Assembly (NCBI GenBank): GCA_002413745.1
Contig: DHXP01000058.1
Span: 22,075 to 86,074, forward strand
Reading direction: 5' to 3'
From: Flavobacterium sp. UBA5153
Lineage (GTDB): Bacteria > Bacteroidota > Bacteroidia > Flavobacteriales > Flavobacteriaceae
DNA: 64,000 nt
The position numbers and the translations under genes were made by a program. The notes beneath the pieces were generated by a model, which saw nothing but the letters and a program-made list of their open reading frames with translations, made no database searches and was not told where the DNA came from. Positions 16,665 through 26,288 of this stretch are shown here, in pieces. Every line of letters starts with the position of its first letter. Position 1 is the stretch's first letter.

Positions 16665-18701
16665 ATGAAAGTGCTGCAATTTCCCTTAGCGAGGATAACG
16701 ATTGGGTTTGTGATGGGCATACTTCTCGCCTATTACTTAAAACCTAATCCACAATTGGTCATTGCCTTGCTTTTAATTGCCGTTTTTGCTTTTGGCATTG
16801 CCTTTTTTTTGTCCAAACGAAGCATTACAAACGCAATGTATTTTGGTTTAACCACCTATTTTCTTGCTTTTGGCATTGGAGCAACGACCCAAATAATCCA
16901 CACTGATTCATTCCAGAAAAGCAATTACATCCATAGTAAAACGATTTTTGAAAAGCCTCATTTACTATCGGTAACGATTAGGGAAAAACTGAAAAGTTCC
17001 AGCTATAATGACCGCTATATCGTCCTTGTAAACAAAATAGATGATTCGATTTATACGGGCAGAATTTTATTGAATGTTCGAAAAGACAGTTTGAATCATT
17101 CATTAGAAATAGGAACCCATTTGCAAATCAATGGCAGTTTGTATAAAAACATTCCCGCTAAAAACCCAAACCAATTTGATTATGGTAAATATCTGGAAGG
17201 AAAACAAATCTATGCCCAAATTTATACTGATGCCGCCAACATCAAAACAGGTTCGATAATCAACAAAGACGCTTGGTATTATTCCTCCAAATTAAGAACG
17301 AAAATCATTCGAAATCTGGAGAAAAGCAACTTCAACAAAGCCGAACTCAATGTTGCCGCTGCCTTGATTTTAGGACAACAACAGGATATTTCGCCAGATA
17401 TTATTCGGGATTATCAATACGCCGGTGCCGTTCATATTTTATCGGTTTCGGGATTGCATATTGGTTTTATTTTGCTGTTTGTGACTTTCCTCCTCAAGCC
17501 GTTTCCCAACACACGACGAGGTTCTTTTATCAAGTTGATAATCATTCTATTTTCCTTGTCGTCTTTTGGAATAATTGCCGGATTGGCTCCATCTGTGGTT
17601 CGTTCTGTCGCAATGTTTTCGTTTGTTGCCATCGGAATGTATTTGAGAAGAAGCACTTATATTTTCCATACATTACTGGTTTCCATCTTGTTGATTTTGC
17701 TGTTTCAACCTTCGTTTTTATTTGATGTGGGTTTCCAATTGAGTTATGTTGCCTTATTTTTCATCCTTTGGCTACAACCGTTATTGTACCAACTTTGGTC
17801 GCCAAAAAACAAAATCGGAAATTACTTTTGGGAAATTCTTACGGTTTCATTTGCGGCACAAATTGGCGCATTTCCGTTAAGCATTTATTATTTCCACCAA
17901 TTTCCGGGATTATTTTTCGTGACTAACTTGGTGATAATTCCGTTTTTGAGCATCATAATGGCTTTGGGAGTTTTGGTAATGGTTTTGGCGGCATTCGATT
18001 ATGTTCCTTTTTATCTGGCTAAATCACTGGAATGGAGCATATATATTTTGGATAAAATCATCAATTCGATTGCCTCATTGGAACAATTTATCATCCGGGA
18101 TATTCCATTCAACTGGTATTTTTTAGCGAGTTTATATTTGTTGATTATTGCCACCATTATTTGGTTCCAAAAACCAAGTTTCAACAAATTGGCATTGGTA
18201 TTAATTGCCATAATAATTTTTCAAATCACCTATTTTGAAACCCGTTGGACTATCCAAAACCAAAAGGAACTGGTGGTTTTCAATTCAAAAAAAACCACCC
18301 TGATTACAGAACGAAATGGAGAAAATGTCACCCTTTATGCCAATGATAGTCTTTTGAAAATAGGTCTTAAAAACAAACCCCTAAATTCCTATTTAATGGG
18401 AAATTTTAGCCAATTAAAAACTAAAAATAAATTACAAAATCTGCTGTTTTTCAATGGAAAGAAGATCCTGATTTTGGATAGTTTGGGAGTTTATCCAAAA
18501 AATATTCATCCAGATATATTGATACTCACCCAATCCCCGAAGATAAACCTCAATCGTTTGTTCAAAACCACGAAACCCAAAATGGTCGTGGCCGATGCTT
18601 CGAATTACAGAACTTATATTGACTTGTGGAAAGCCACTTGTGTAAAAGAAAAAATCCCTTTTCACGCAACCGGTGAAAAGGGATTTTATAGATTAAATTG
18701 A
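16665..18701 (+). CDS. comEC: ComEC/Rec2-type DNA uptake channel
   Basis: 678 residues from the ATG at 16665 (a TTG nine codons upstream is unlikely). N-terminal membrane segments are followed by a DUF4131 region (about 50-200), then the Competence domain with GAVHILSVSGLHIGFI and GLAPSVVRSVAMFSFVAIGMY and about eight membrane segments to residue 530. The C-terminal 150 residues lie where other ComEC proteins have a metallo-beta-lactamase-like nuclease domain, but no HxHxDH metal motif is visible. ComEC carries single-stranded DNA across the inner membrane during natural transformation. The last codons overlap a strong terminator hairpin, and the stop is 2 bp from the stop of the convergent thioredoxin gene. 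Confidence 0.92.
   Translation: MKVLQFPLARITIGFVMGILLAYYLKPNPQLVIALLLIAVFAFGIAFFLSKRSITNAMYFGLTTYFLAFGIGATTQIIHTDSFQKSNYIHSKTIFEKPHLLSVTIREKLKSSSYNDRYIVLVNKIDDSIYTGRILLNVRKDSLNHSLEIGTHLQINGSLYKNIPAKNPNQFDYGKYLEGKQIYAQIYTDAANIKTGSIINKDAWYYSSKLRTKIIRNLEKSNFNKAELNVAAALILGQQQDISPDIIRDYQYAGAVHILSVSGLHIGFILLFVTFLLKPFPNTRRGSFIKLIIILFSLSSFGIIAGLAPSVVRSVAMFSFVAIGMYLRRSTYIFHTLLVSILLILLFQPSFLFDVGFQLSYVALFFILWLQPLLYQLWSPKNKIGNYFWEILTVSFAAQIGAFPLSIYYFHQFPGLFFVTNLVIIPFLSIIMALGVLVMVLAAFDYVPFYLAKSLEWSIYILDKIINSIASLEQFIIRDIPFNWYFLASLYLLIIATIIWFQKPSFNKLALVLIAIIIFQITYFETRWTIQNQKELVVFNSKKTTLITERNGENVTLYANDSLLKIGLKNKPLNSYLMGNFSQLKTKNKLQNLLFFNGKKILILDSLGVYPKNIHPDILILTQSPKINLNRLFKTTKPKMVVADASNYRTYIDLWKATCVKEKIPFHATGEKGFYRLN
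18651..18687 (-). terminator. Terminator hairpin inside the comEC coding end
   Basis: AAAATCCCTTTTCAC (18651-18665) pairs perfectly with GTGAAAAGGGATTTT (18673-18687) across a 7-nt loop. On the minus strand the stem is followed by T6-C-T4, so it is best read as the terminator of the thioredoxin gene that stops at 18704. It lies entirely inside the last 17 codons of comEC. Confidence 0.8.
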
Positions 18702-18703
18702 AA

Positions 18704-19168
18704 TTATTTATTTTTCAGAATTCCATCGGCAACAGCAAGCCAAGCCGCTGATCCGCCGGCAACATAGCCCGTACTCCCTATTCCCGTAAAACTAGGTTTT
18801 CCTTCTTTCAGCTTGGCAGTAGCGAACCAAACGGTAGGATAACCTTGGATGCCAAAAGCTTGTTGCATTCCGGCATTTTGATTTTTCAATTCGTCGCTTT
18901 GCGGTGTTCTTCTTGGAAAATCGAGTTCCACAAGAACCACGTTTTTCTTGGCCCAAACAGCAAATTCGGGTGTTTTCAATACTTCATTTTGCAAACGGAT
19001 GCACCAACCGCACCAATCACTTCCCGTGAAAAACAACAACATTGGCTTTTGGGTTTTATTGGAAATTTCCATTGCCTTCTTAATGTCGGTTTGCCAAACA
19101 AGTTCCTGTGCTTGAACTGCGAAAGAGCCCAATATGAATGCTACAATTATAAATGTCTTTTTACTCAT
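18704..19168 (-). CDS. Exported thioredoxin-fold protein
   Basis: 154 residues from the ATG at 19166-19168, which opens a clean signal peptide (MSKKTFIIVAFILGSFAVQA, cleavage after QAQ). The mature protein is a thioredoxin_7-type domain with the redox motif W-C-G-W-C near residue 52, in the context LLFFTGSDWCGWCIRL, and the cis-proline loop QGYPTVWF. It probably reduces or isomerises disulfides in the periplasm; the substrate is unknown. Upstream lies a POT transporter gene on the same strand (96-bp gap). Confidence 0.88.
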   Translation of the reverse strand: MSKKTFIIVAFILGSFAVQAQELVWQTDIKKAMEISNKTQKPMLLFFTGSDWCGWCIRLQNEVLKTPEFAVWAKKNVVLVELDFPRRTPQSDELKNQNAGMQQAFGIQGYPTVWFATAKLKEGKPSFTGIGSTGYVAGGSAAWLAVADGILKNK

Positions 19169-19264
19169 AATTTTATATTTTTTTTGGAATTCGTGAATCT
19201 TTGATTTCATTTTAATGTAAATTTTAAATCTATCTTCTCAAGAATAGTGCCCAAAATTAGTAAA

Positions 19265-20776
19265 TTATTTGACTTCTTGCATTAATTTTTTGACCAAAGG
19301 TGAAATCAATATCAAAATCAATCCTGCAATTAAGGCATAAATCGCTAATTGTTTGTAACCATCGGCATAAACTATAAGTTTTTCAACATTGGATGCATTT
19401 TCTGAAGCCCCTGCAATATTGGCACCTAACAGTCCTGCGAAATATTGACCGTAAGCGCTGGCAAGAAACCACATTCCCATCATTACTGCCTGCAATTTTT
19501 GTGGCGATAACTTGGTCATAATTGACATCCCTATTGGTGACAAACACAATTCGCCAAAAGTGATCACAAACCAACCAAAAGTAAATAAGTCCAACGAAGT
19601 AATACCATCGGTATTAGCAAAGAATTTAGTGTAATAAAATACATAAAAACCACCCGCAAGGAAAAGGAATCCCAAACCAAATTTGACAACCGTATTGGGC
19701 TCAATTTTTCTTTTGCCCATCCAAAGCCAAACTAATCCTACCAACGCCGCAAAAGCAATTACAAAAAGTGAATTGGCTGAATTGTTGACTCCATTAGGGT
19801 CTAAATGAACTCCAAGAACTGTTTTGCTTAAATTACTTGCCGCAAAAAGACTCAAAGAACCACCGCTTTGCTCGAAAAAGGCCCAAAATACGATAGAAAA
19901 TAAGATAAAAACTAATGCGGCTAATAGTTTTTTATTTTCTTGAATGGAGAAGTTTTTCATTTCATAAAGTAGGTACGCTATAGAACACGGACCAATAATA
20001 TACATAAATATATCCGTGTAACCTGAATTTGAAACCAACAAGATAACAACCGGAATCACTATTATTGAACCAATATAAGTAAGATATTCATAAGTCTTCC
20101 TTTTGGAATTTTCTAAATCCAGCAAAGGGGAAATCCCGATTTCGCCAAGTGATTTCTGGGTTTGCACAAAGGTCAACAAACTGATAATCATAACAATTGA
20201 AGCAAAACCGAAAGCAACGTTCCATCTTAAATGCACAGGAACTATTGAAGAAAGCATATTTCCATTGGCAACGGCAATACATAAATAACCCCCGATTAAA
20301 GCGCCAAGATTTACTCCGGCATAAAACAAAGAGAAGCCGGCGTCTCTACGATTATCATCGTCTTTGTATAGTTTTCCAACCATTGTGGAAATGTTTGGCT
20401 TAAAAAATCCAGTTCCAATGATGGTAAAACTGATTCCAAAAAAGAAAAATTGTTTGGGGTCAATTGCAAGAATTATGCTTCCCACAATCATTAAAATCCC
20501 TCCCCAAAACAAGGATTTTCGATAACCCAAGATCTTGTCAGCAAATAAACCTCCTATGAATGTAAATGCGTAAACAAAAGCTTGAGTGGCTCCATATTGC
20601 AAGTTGGCAACTTTATCGTTCATCATCAATTGATTGACCATAAAAATAACCAACATTCCGCGCATTCCGTAGAAGCTGAAACGTTCCCACATTTCACTAA
20701 AAAACAAGTACCACAATTGCTTGGGATACTTGCCTTTGAAATTTTGTATTTGTTCAATACTCAAGTTTTGTTCCAT
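19265..20776 (-). CDS. POT-family proton-coupled di/tripeptide transporter (copy 1)
   Basis: 503 residues with about 12-14 membrane segments. The N-terminal E-x-x-E-R-F motif occurs in SEMWERFSFYGMRGML (about 27-42), the proton-coupling signature of POT/PTR2 transporters, followed by the PTR2 block GTGFFKPNISTMVGKLY. It imports di- and tripeptides with protons across the inner membrane. It follows the second POT gene with a 1-bp gap, so both are on one transcript downstream of the dipeptidyl peptidase gene. The two copies are clearly paralogous but not recent duplicates. Confidence 0.94.
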   Translation of the reverse strand: MEQNLSIEQIQNFKGKYPKQLWYLFFSEMWERFSFYGMRGMLVIFMVNQLMMNDKVANLQYGATQAFVYAFTFIGGLFADKILGYRKSLFWGGILMIVGSIILAIDPKQFFFFGISFTIIGTGFFKPNISTMVGKLYKDDDNRRDAGFSLFYAGVNLGALIGGYLCIAVANGNMLSSIVPVHLRWNVAFGFASIVMIISLLTFVQTQKSLGEIGISPLLDLENSKRKTYEYLTYIGSIIVIPVVILLVSNSGYTDIFMYIIGPCSIAYLLYEMKNFSIQENKKLLAALVFILFSIVFWAFFEQSGGSLSLFAASNLSKTVLGVHLDPNGVNNSANSLFVIAFAALVGLVWLWMGKRKIEPNTVVKFGLGFLFLAGGFYVFYYTKFFANTDGITSLDLFTFGWFVITFGELCLSPIGMSIMTKLSPQKLQAVMMGMWFLASAYGQYFAGLLGANIAGASENASNVEKLIVYADGYKQLAIYALIAGLILILISPLVKKLMQEVK

Positions 20777-20777
20777 A

Positions 20778-22472
20778 TTATCGAATGCCGTGCATCATTT
20801 TTTTCAAGAAAGGTGTCAATGCAAACAGAATTACTGCTGCCAATCCTGTCAAAATTACAAACACCATAAAGAATTCAAATAAATTGTGGATTTCAACCCC
20901 TGCAAAAATTGGATTATGATCACTAATTTGATTGGTTGACAATAGTTTTAATTGTTCTGCCGTAGGCGTAATCGTTTTGTCCAAAACTCCTTGTAAGTCA
21001 ATTCCCAACTCTTTTGCTTTATTGAATTTGTCTCCCGTTGACGGCAAGATAGAACCCAAAGTTCCTGCCAATGCATAACCCGAAGCGTTCGACAAGAAAA
21101 ATACGCCGTATAACAATGAAGAAAAACGCTTTGGCGAAAGCTTTCCAACCAATGACAAACCTATTGGTGACAAGCACAACTCGGCACAAGTTTGTATTAA
21201 ATATAACAAGATTAACCATTTTATGGCAAGTAAACCATTATTGCCTAAATCTTTCACATTATTGGCAATGATGAAATACGCTAATGCCATTAAAGCTAGT
21301 CCAATCGCTTGTTTTACCGGCGATATAGGCTCTCTGCCTTTTGCTCTTAATTTATCCCACAACATACTAAATGGCACTGCAAAAAGAACAACAAACAATC
21401 CGTTGAAAATTTGAACCATTGAAGCGGGCATTTGCCAGCCAAACATAAATGTTCTATCCGTTTGATTATCGGCAATAAACGTTAAGGAAGACCCTGCTTG
21501 TTCGAATGCCGCCCAAAAGAAAATGATGAAAAAGGACACAATATAAATTACGATTATTCGGTCTCTTTCAACTTTTGTCAAAGAACTATCCGACAAAATC
21601 AGTCCTGCCAATGTTATTCCGCTTGCGTAAATGACAGGATAAATAACTGTTTTAACAACATTGGTACCATCCACCGAAAAATGAAAGGCAAAATACAATC
21701 CGATAAAACTTATTACTGCCAAAACCAATGATTTTGATGTAAATACAGCATTTTGTGATTCTCCTTCTTCAAAATCAGATGCCGTGTTTTTAGAAGGCAA
21801 TCCTCCCAATGGCCTTCCTTCCGGAGTGACAACATATTTATTTTTTAGTAAATAAAAGACTAAAGTCCCAATAAGCATCGCAATTGAAGCGGCAAGAAAT
21901 CCCCATTTGAAGGCATGAATATCTCTAATTCCCCCGTGATCTTTCACGTCTCCCAACATCGGGCAAATAAATTGTCCTAAAAAAGCACCTAAATTAATTC
22001 CCATGTAGAAAATGGTAAAAGCAGTATCCAGTTTGCTTTTTTCCTGTACAGGATATAAACTTCCCACCATACTTGAAATGTTCGGCTTGAAAAATCCATT
22101 ACCAAAAACGATTATTCCCAATGCAGAATACATCAAAGTGGTAGCTAAACCTAAATTTTCGCCAAAAACACTTGCGCTTGCAAACAACATCATTTGTCCA
22201 ATGGCCATCATCAAACCCCCCAGTAAAATACAATTTCTATTTCCAAAAAAACGATCGGCAATAAATCCCCCCAACATTGGAGTCAAGTAACAAAGACCCA
22301 GAAAGCCCCCGTAAATTAAGGAAGCATCTTCCTCTTTCATCAATAAAGAATTTACGAGAAATAAGGTCAATAAGGCACGCATTCCATAGAAATTGAAGCG
22401 TTCCCACATTTCTGTTCCAAATAACACCCAAAGTCCTTTTGGATGTGCTGTTTTTACTTGAGTTTCCGACAT
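20778..22472 (-). CDS. POT-family proton-coupled di/tripeptide transporter (copy 2)
   Basis: 564 residues, longer than copy 1 by an insertion in the mid cytoplasmic loop (about 205-235, with EGRPLGGLPSKN) and an extra polar loop near 490-530. Motifs are the same: GTEMWERFNFYGMRALL near residue 19 and GNGFFKPNISSMVGSLY near 125. The later TCAELCLSPIGLSLVGKLSP block is typical of the family. It probably differs from copy 1 in peptide preference. The gene lies 26 bp downstream of the dipeptidyl peptidase gene, consistent with cotranscription. Confidence 0.94.
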   Translation of the reverse strand: MSETQVKTAHPKGLWVLFGTEMWERFNFYGMRALLTLFLVNSLLMKEEDASLIYGGFLGLCYLTPMLGGFIADRFFGNRNCILLGGLMMAIGQMMLFASASVFGENLGLATTLMYSALGIIVFGNGFFKPNISSMVGSLYPVQEKSKLDTAFTIFYMGINLGAFLGQFICPMLGDVKDHGGIRDIHAFKWGFLAASIAMLIGTLVFYLLKNKYVVTPEGRPLGGLPSKNTASDFEEGESQNAVFTSKSLVLAVISFIGLYFAFHFSVDGTNVVKTVIYPVIYASGITLAGLILSDSSLTKVERDRIIVIYIVSFFIIFFWAAFEQAGSSLTFIADNQTDRTFMFGWQMPASMVQIFNGLFVVLFAVPFSMLWDKLRAKGREPISPVKQAIGLALMALAYFIIANNVKDLGNNGLLAIKWLILLYLIQTCAELCLSPIGLSLVGKLSPKRFSSLLYGVFFLSNASGYALAGTLGSILPSTGDKFNKAKELGIDLQGVLDKTITPTAEQLKLLSTNQISDHNPIFAGVEIHNLFEFFMVFVILTGLAAVILFALTPFLKKMMHGIR

Positions 22473-22498
22473 ATTGGTTATTTTGGTTTTGGTTTATA

Positions 22499-24667
22499 TT
22501 ATAAATTATTTTTGATAAAATTAGTCATTTTATTGTGTAACTGTATCCTAGTCATTCCACCATAAATTCCGTGATTTTTATCGGGATAAATCTGGGAATC
22601 GAATTGCTTATTGGCTTGAATCAAGGCTTCCATCATTTGCATCGAATTTTGCACATGCACATTATCGTCTCCCGAACCGTGAATTAACAAAAATTTCCCT
22701 TTCAATTTTTCAACAAAATTGATTGGTGAATTATCATCGTAACCATTCGGGTTTTCTTGTGGCGTTTCCATGTATCTTTCAGTATAAATGCTGTCATAAA
22801 AACGCCAATTGGTAACCGGAGCAACCGCAATCGCCATTTTAAAAACATCATTTCCTTTCAATATACAATTCGAAGCCATAAATCCACCAAAACTCCACCC
22901 ATATATACCTATTCTTGATTTGTCCACATACGGATAATTCCCTATCACTTTTGCCGCATCAATTTGGTCTTCAACTTCATATTTTCCTAATTGTTTTTGG
23001 GTCACTTTCTTGAAAGCGGCGCCTTTGAAACCGGTTCCGCGACCGTCGACATCAGCAACAATATAACCTTGTTGTGCCAACATCGTAAACCAATACTCAT
23101 TAGAACTAATCCATTGATTTGCTACTTGTTGTGATCCAGGTCCTGAATATTGAATCATAAAAACAGGATATTTTTTTGAAGGGTCAAAATCTTTTGGTTT
23201 CATGATCCAAGCGTTTAATTCGTTTCCTTTTTCGGTTTTTAGAACGAAAAATTCTTTTTGTGGCAAATCGTAGGCTTTTAATTTTGTGGCCAATGCTTCA
23301 TTGTTTTCTATAACTTGAACTTGTTTTCCCGTTTTGGCTTCATTCAAAGAATAAATCGTTGGCTGTGTTGCGCTAGAAAACGTGCTGATGTAATATTGAA
23401 AATTTGGACTAAAAGTTGCTGCAGTTGTTCCAACATTTTGTGACAATCGGGCTTTATTTTTTCCGTTTAAACCAATGCGGTATACATCTCTAATGATTGA
23501 ACCATTCTCTGTCGATTGATAAAAAACGGCATTGGTTTTCTCGTCAAAACCATAATAGGATGTCACTTCCCAATTGCCTTTTGTGACTTGGTTTTTCAAT
23601 TTTCCTGTTTTGTCATATAAATAAATATGATTGAAACCGTCTTTTTCGCTAGTCCAAATAAAACTATTGTCTTTTAAGAACGTCAAATTGTCGGTAACAT
23701 CAATGTATGCTTTGTCTTTTTCGTTCAAAACCACTTTTGATGTTCCTGAATTTCCATCGATGAATACTAAATCCAAATTATCCTGATGGCGATTCAACAC
23801 TTGCGCACACAAAATATTGACATCGTTCGTCCATTTCATTCTGGCAATGTAAAAATCATTGTAATTTCCAAGATTTACATCTTTTGTAGTATTTGCATTC
23901 ACATCAAAAAGATGCAAGGAAACCAAGGAGTTTTTTTCGCCTGCTTTCGGATATTTGAAAGTTTCAATTGTTGGGTACAAATCTTTGTGAAATATTGACA
24001 TCGAAAATTCTGGAACCTGACTCTCGTCAAAACGGATATAGGCTAGTTTTTTGCTGTCCTTGCTCCAGTCAAATGCTCTTACAAAAGCAAATTCTTCTTC
24101 ATAAACCCAATCCGTAATTCCGTTGATGATGGTGTTCTTCATTCCATCAGTGGTAATTTGACTATTTGTTTTGGCAGTAATATCATAGATAAAAAGATTG
24201 TTTTCCTTGGCGTAAGCAATCTTTTTTCCGTCGGGCGAAAAAGTAGGTTCTTGCACTTGCTCCAGAATCTTGGTCAATTCCTTGGTTTCAATATCGTACA
24301 GAAAATAGTCGGCAGTAAAGGAATGACGGTAAATTTTATGGGTGTTATTGGCAATTAAAATCATTTTTTCGTCTGAACTGAACGAATAACTGTCGATTCC
24401 GCCAAGTAATTTATACTGATTTTTGGTATCGATTAGAGTCGCCACTTTTTTTAAGGTTGCGAAATCGAACAAATCGATTTGCATACTTTTGGCAGTTTCA
24501 TCAAAATTCAAAACCGTATATTGATTCGTGTTTTTCATGGACTTCAATTCGTCCATTCCTTTGGCTCGAAATTCTCCATTATATATGGCTTCAACGGTGA
24601 TTTTTTGTTGCCCAAAAAGAGTAAAACACAAAAACAGAAGCAATGCCGTAATTTTTTTTGAATACAT
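22499..24667 (-). CDS. Dipeptidyl peptidase IV-type S9 serine peptidase
   Basis: 722 residues, normal for bacterial DPP IV. A signal peptide (MYSKKITALLLFLCFTLFGQ) is followed by the eight-bladed DPPIV_N propeller (about 90-480), including the substrate N-terminus binding pair in WVYEEEFAF, and an alpha/beta hydrolase domain with the nucleophile S592 in YGWSFGGF and the catalytic His in DKNHGIYGG. It removes X-Pro or X-Ala dipeptides from peptide N-termini in the periplasm or at the surface. The two downstream POT genes could import the released dipeptides; that coupling is inferred from gene order. Confidence 0.94.
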   Translation of the reverse strand: MYSKKITALLLFLCFTLFGQQKITVEAIYNGEFRAKGMDELKSMKNTNQYTVLNFDETAKSMQIDLFDFATLKKVATLIDTKNQYKLLGGIDSYSFSSDEKMILIANNTHKIYRHSFTADYFLYDIETKELTKILEQVQEPTFSPDGKKIAYAKENNLFIYDITAKTNSQITTDGMKNTIINGITDWVYEEEFAFVRAFDWSKDSKKLAYIRFDESQVPEFSMSIFHKDLYPTIETFKYPKAGEKNSLVSLHLFDVNANTTKDVNLGNYNDFYIARMKWTNDVNILCAQVLNRHQDNLDLVFIDGNSGTSKVVLNEKDKAYIDVTDNLTFLKDNSFIWTSEKDGFNHIYLYDKTGKLKNQVTKGNWEVTSYYGFDEKTNAVFYQSTENGSIIRDVYRIGLNGKNKARLSQNVGTTAATFSPNFQYYISTFSSATQPTIYSLNEAKTGKQVQVIENNEALATKLKAYDLPQKEFFVLKTEKGNELNAWIMKPKDFDPSKKYPVFMIQYSGPGSQQVANQWISSNEYWFTMLAQQGYIVADVDGRGTGFKGAAFKKVTQKQLGKYEVEDQIDAAKVIGNYPYVDKSRIGIYGWSFGGFMASNCILKGNDVFKMAIAVAPVTNWRFYDSIYTERYMETPQENPNGYDDNSPINFVEKLKGKFLLIHGSGDDNVHVQNSMQMMEALIQANKQFDSQIYPDKNHGIYGGMTRIQLHNKMTNFIKNNL

Positions 24668-24786
24668 AATATTGATTTAAATTTAAAAACAGTTCAATTT
24701 TAGTGAAAAATTTACAATTATCTCACATTTCATGTGTTAAATGTTAAAAACAATATCAAACTTACCAAGTTATTGAATAAGTCACA

Positions 24787-24819
24787 TTAGTAAATAAAAC
24801 AGCTAAAACCGTATCTTTG
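24787..24819 (+). promoter_or_regulatory. HMG-CoA reductase promoter candidate
   Basis: TATCTTTG at 24812-24819 is an exact -7 element; TTAG at 24787-24790 stands 21 bp upstream as a poor -33. The ATG follows 28 bp after the -7 element. The divergent DPP IV gene shares this 180-bp region, which also holds a small palindrome CACAT-TTC-ATGTG at 24724-24736. Confidence 0.5.
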
Positions 24820-24847
24820 CCCCCAATTATACCATAATCAATTGAGA

Positions 24848-26170
24848 ATGAACAACCCCATTGCCGGATTTTCAAAATTATCCAAAGGAGAAAAGATAAA
24901 CTGGATTGCCAAGAAATATTTTACCCATCCTTCGGAAGCCATAGCATTGCTAAAAAACTATTGGAATTCTGACGAAAAAATTCAAAAACTACACGATGAA
25001 TTCATCGAAAACACGATAAGCAATTTTTATATTCCGCTTGGAGTTGCGCCCAATTTTCTAATTAACGGAAAATACAGCACCATCCCAATGGCGATTGAAG
25101 AAAGTTCAGTGGTGGCCGCTGCTTCAAAAGCAGCCAAATTCTGGTCCACTCGCGGCGGATTTAAAGCCACCGTCATCGACACCGAAAAAATAGGACAGGT
25201 CCATTTTATTTTCAAAGGTGATCAATCAAAACTAGCGCTATTCTTTACCCAAACCAAAGCCAAGTTTTTTGCCGATACAGAAAGCATCACCAAAAACATG
25301 CGAAAACGGGGTGGAGGAATTCTGGATATTGTGCTGAAAGACAAAACCAATTTGCTGCCCAATTACTTCCAATTGCATGCCACTTTTGATACCAAAGACA
25401 GCATGGGCGCCAATTTTATCAATTCATGTTTGGAGCAATTTGCCAAAACCCTTAAAGAAGAGGCTTTAGCTCACGATTTGTTTTCAGAAACCGAAAAAAA
25501 TATCGAAGTCGTGATGAGTATCCTTTCGAATTATGTACCCAATTGCATCGTTCGCGCCGAAGTTTCCTGCCCTGTTGACTATTTAGTGGAAAAACATATT
25601 CCGAATCCTAGGCAATTTGCCGAAAGATTCATTCAGGCGGTTCAAATCGCCGAAGTTGAGCCTTACCGAGCGGTAACCCACAACAAGGGAATTATGAACG
25701 GAATCGACGCCGTTGTGCTTGCCACGGGCAATGATTTCCGCGCTGTCGAAGCCGGAATCCATGCGTATGCTTCCCGAAACGGAAACTATTCAAGTTTGTC
25801 ACACGCCAAAATCGAGAATGATATTTTCACTTTTTGGCTGGAAGTTCCGTTGGCTTTAGGCACCGTTGGCGGATTGACAGCGCTTCATCCTTTGGCAAAA
25901 TTGTCTTTGGAAATGTTGGAAAACCCTTCCGCAAAGGAATTGATGCAGTTTGTGGCCGTTGCCGGTTTGGCACAAAATTTTGCCGCTTTGCGTTCGTTGA
26001 CAACTACGGGAATTCAAGACGGACACATGAAAATGCATTTGAACAACATCCTGAACCAGTTTGAGGCCAATGATGAAGAACGGTTTTTGATTCAGAAACA
26101 TTTCAAACACCACGTTGTTTCACACAGCGCCGTTGTTGAATATATTGAAAATTTAAGAAGACCGATTTAG
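24848..26170 (+). CDS. Class II hydroxymethylglutaryl-CoA reductase
   Basis: 440 residues from the ATG at 24848. The sequence follows class II (Pseudomonas mevalonii-like) enzymes: AIEESSVVAAASKAAKFW near residue 85, CIVRAEVSCPV with the catalytic Glu, NKGIMNGIDAVVLATGNDFR with the catalytic Lys and Asp, GTVGGLTALHPLAKL, and a C-terminal VSHSAVVEY holding the catalytic His. Class II enzymes are often called degradative, but in flavobacteria the mevalonate pathway makes isoprenoids, so a biosynthetic role converting HMG-CoA to mevalonate is expected. A GHMP kinase follows in the same direction. Confidence 0.95.
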   Translation: MNNPIAGFSKLSKGEKINWIAKKYFTHPSEAIALLKNYWNSDEKIQKLHDEFIENTISNFYIPLGVAPNFLINGKYSTIPMAIEESSVVAAASKAAKFWSTRGGFKATVIDTEKIGQVHFIFKGDQSKLALFFTQTKAKFFADTESITKNMRKRGGGILDIVLKDKTNLLPNYFQLHATFDTKDSMGANFINSCLEQFAKTLKEEALAHDLFSETEKNIEVVMSILSNYVPNCIVRAEVSCPVDYLVEKHIPNPRQFAERFIQAVQIAEVEPYRAVTHNKGIMNGIDAVVLATGNDFRAVEAGIHAYASRNGNYSSLSHAKIENDIFTFWLEVPLALGTVGGLTALHPLAKLSLEMLENPSAKELMQFVAVAGLAQNFAALRSLTTTGIQDGHMKMHLNNILNQFEANDEERFLIQKHFKHHVVSHSAVVEYIENLRRPI

Positions 26171-26185
26171 CCCACAGATTAAACG

Positions 26186-26209
26186 CCCTTCGACAAGCTC
26201 AGGGTGACA
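26186..26209. repeat. Dispersed intergenic repeat fragment
   Basis: The gap between the reductase and the GHMP kinase contains CCCTTCGACAAGCTCAGGG followed by TGACA, a phrase I recognise as a common dispersed intergenic repeat in bacteria, flanked by further repeat-like phrases (CAGATTTACACTGATTTT and a GTGCCTTCGTGGCG stretch). No mobility gene is linked to it. Confidence 0.5.
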
Positions 26210-26288
26210 AAACAGATTTACACTGATTTTTTATTTAAAATTAGTCGTTCAAAAAACTTTGCGACTTTGTGCCTTCGTGGCGAATACT

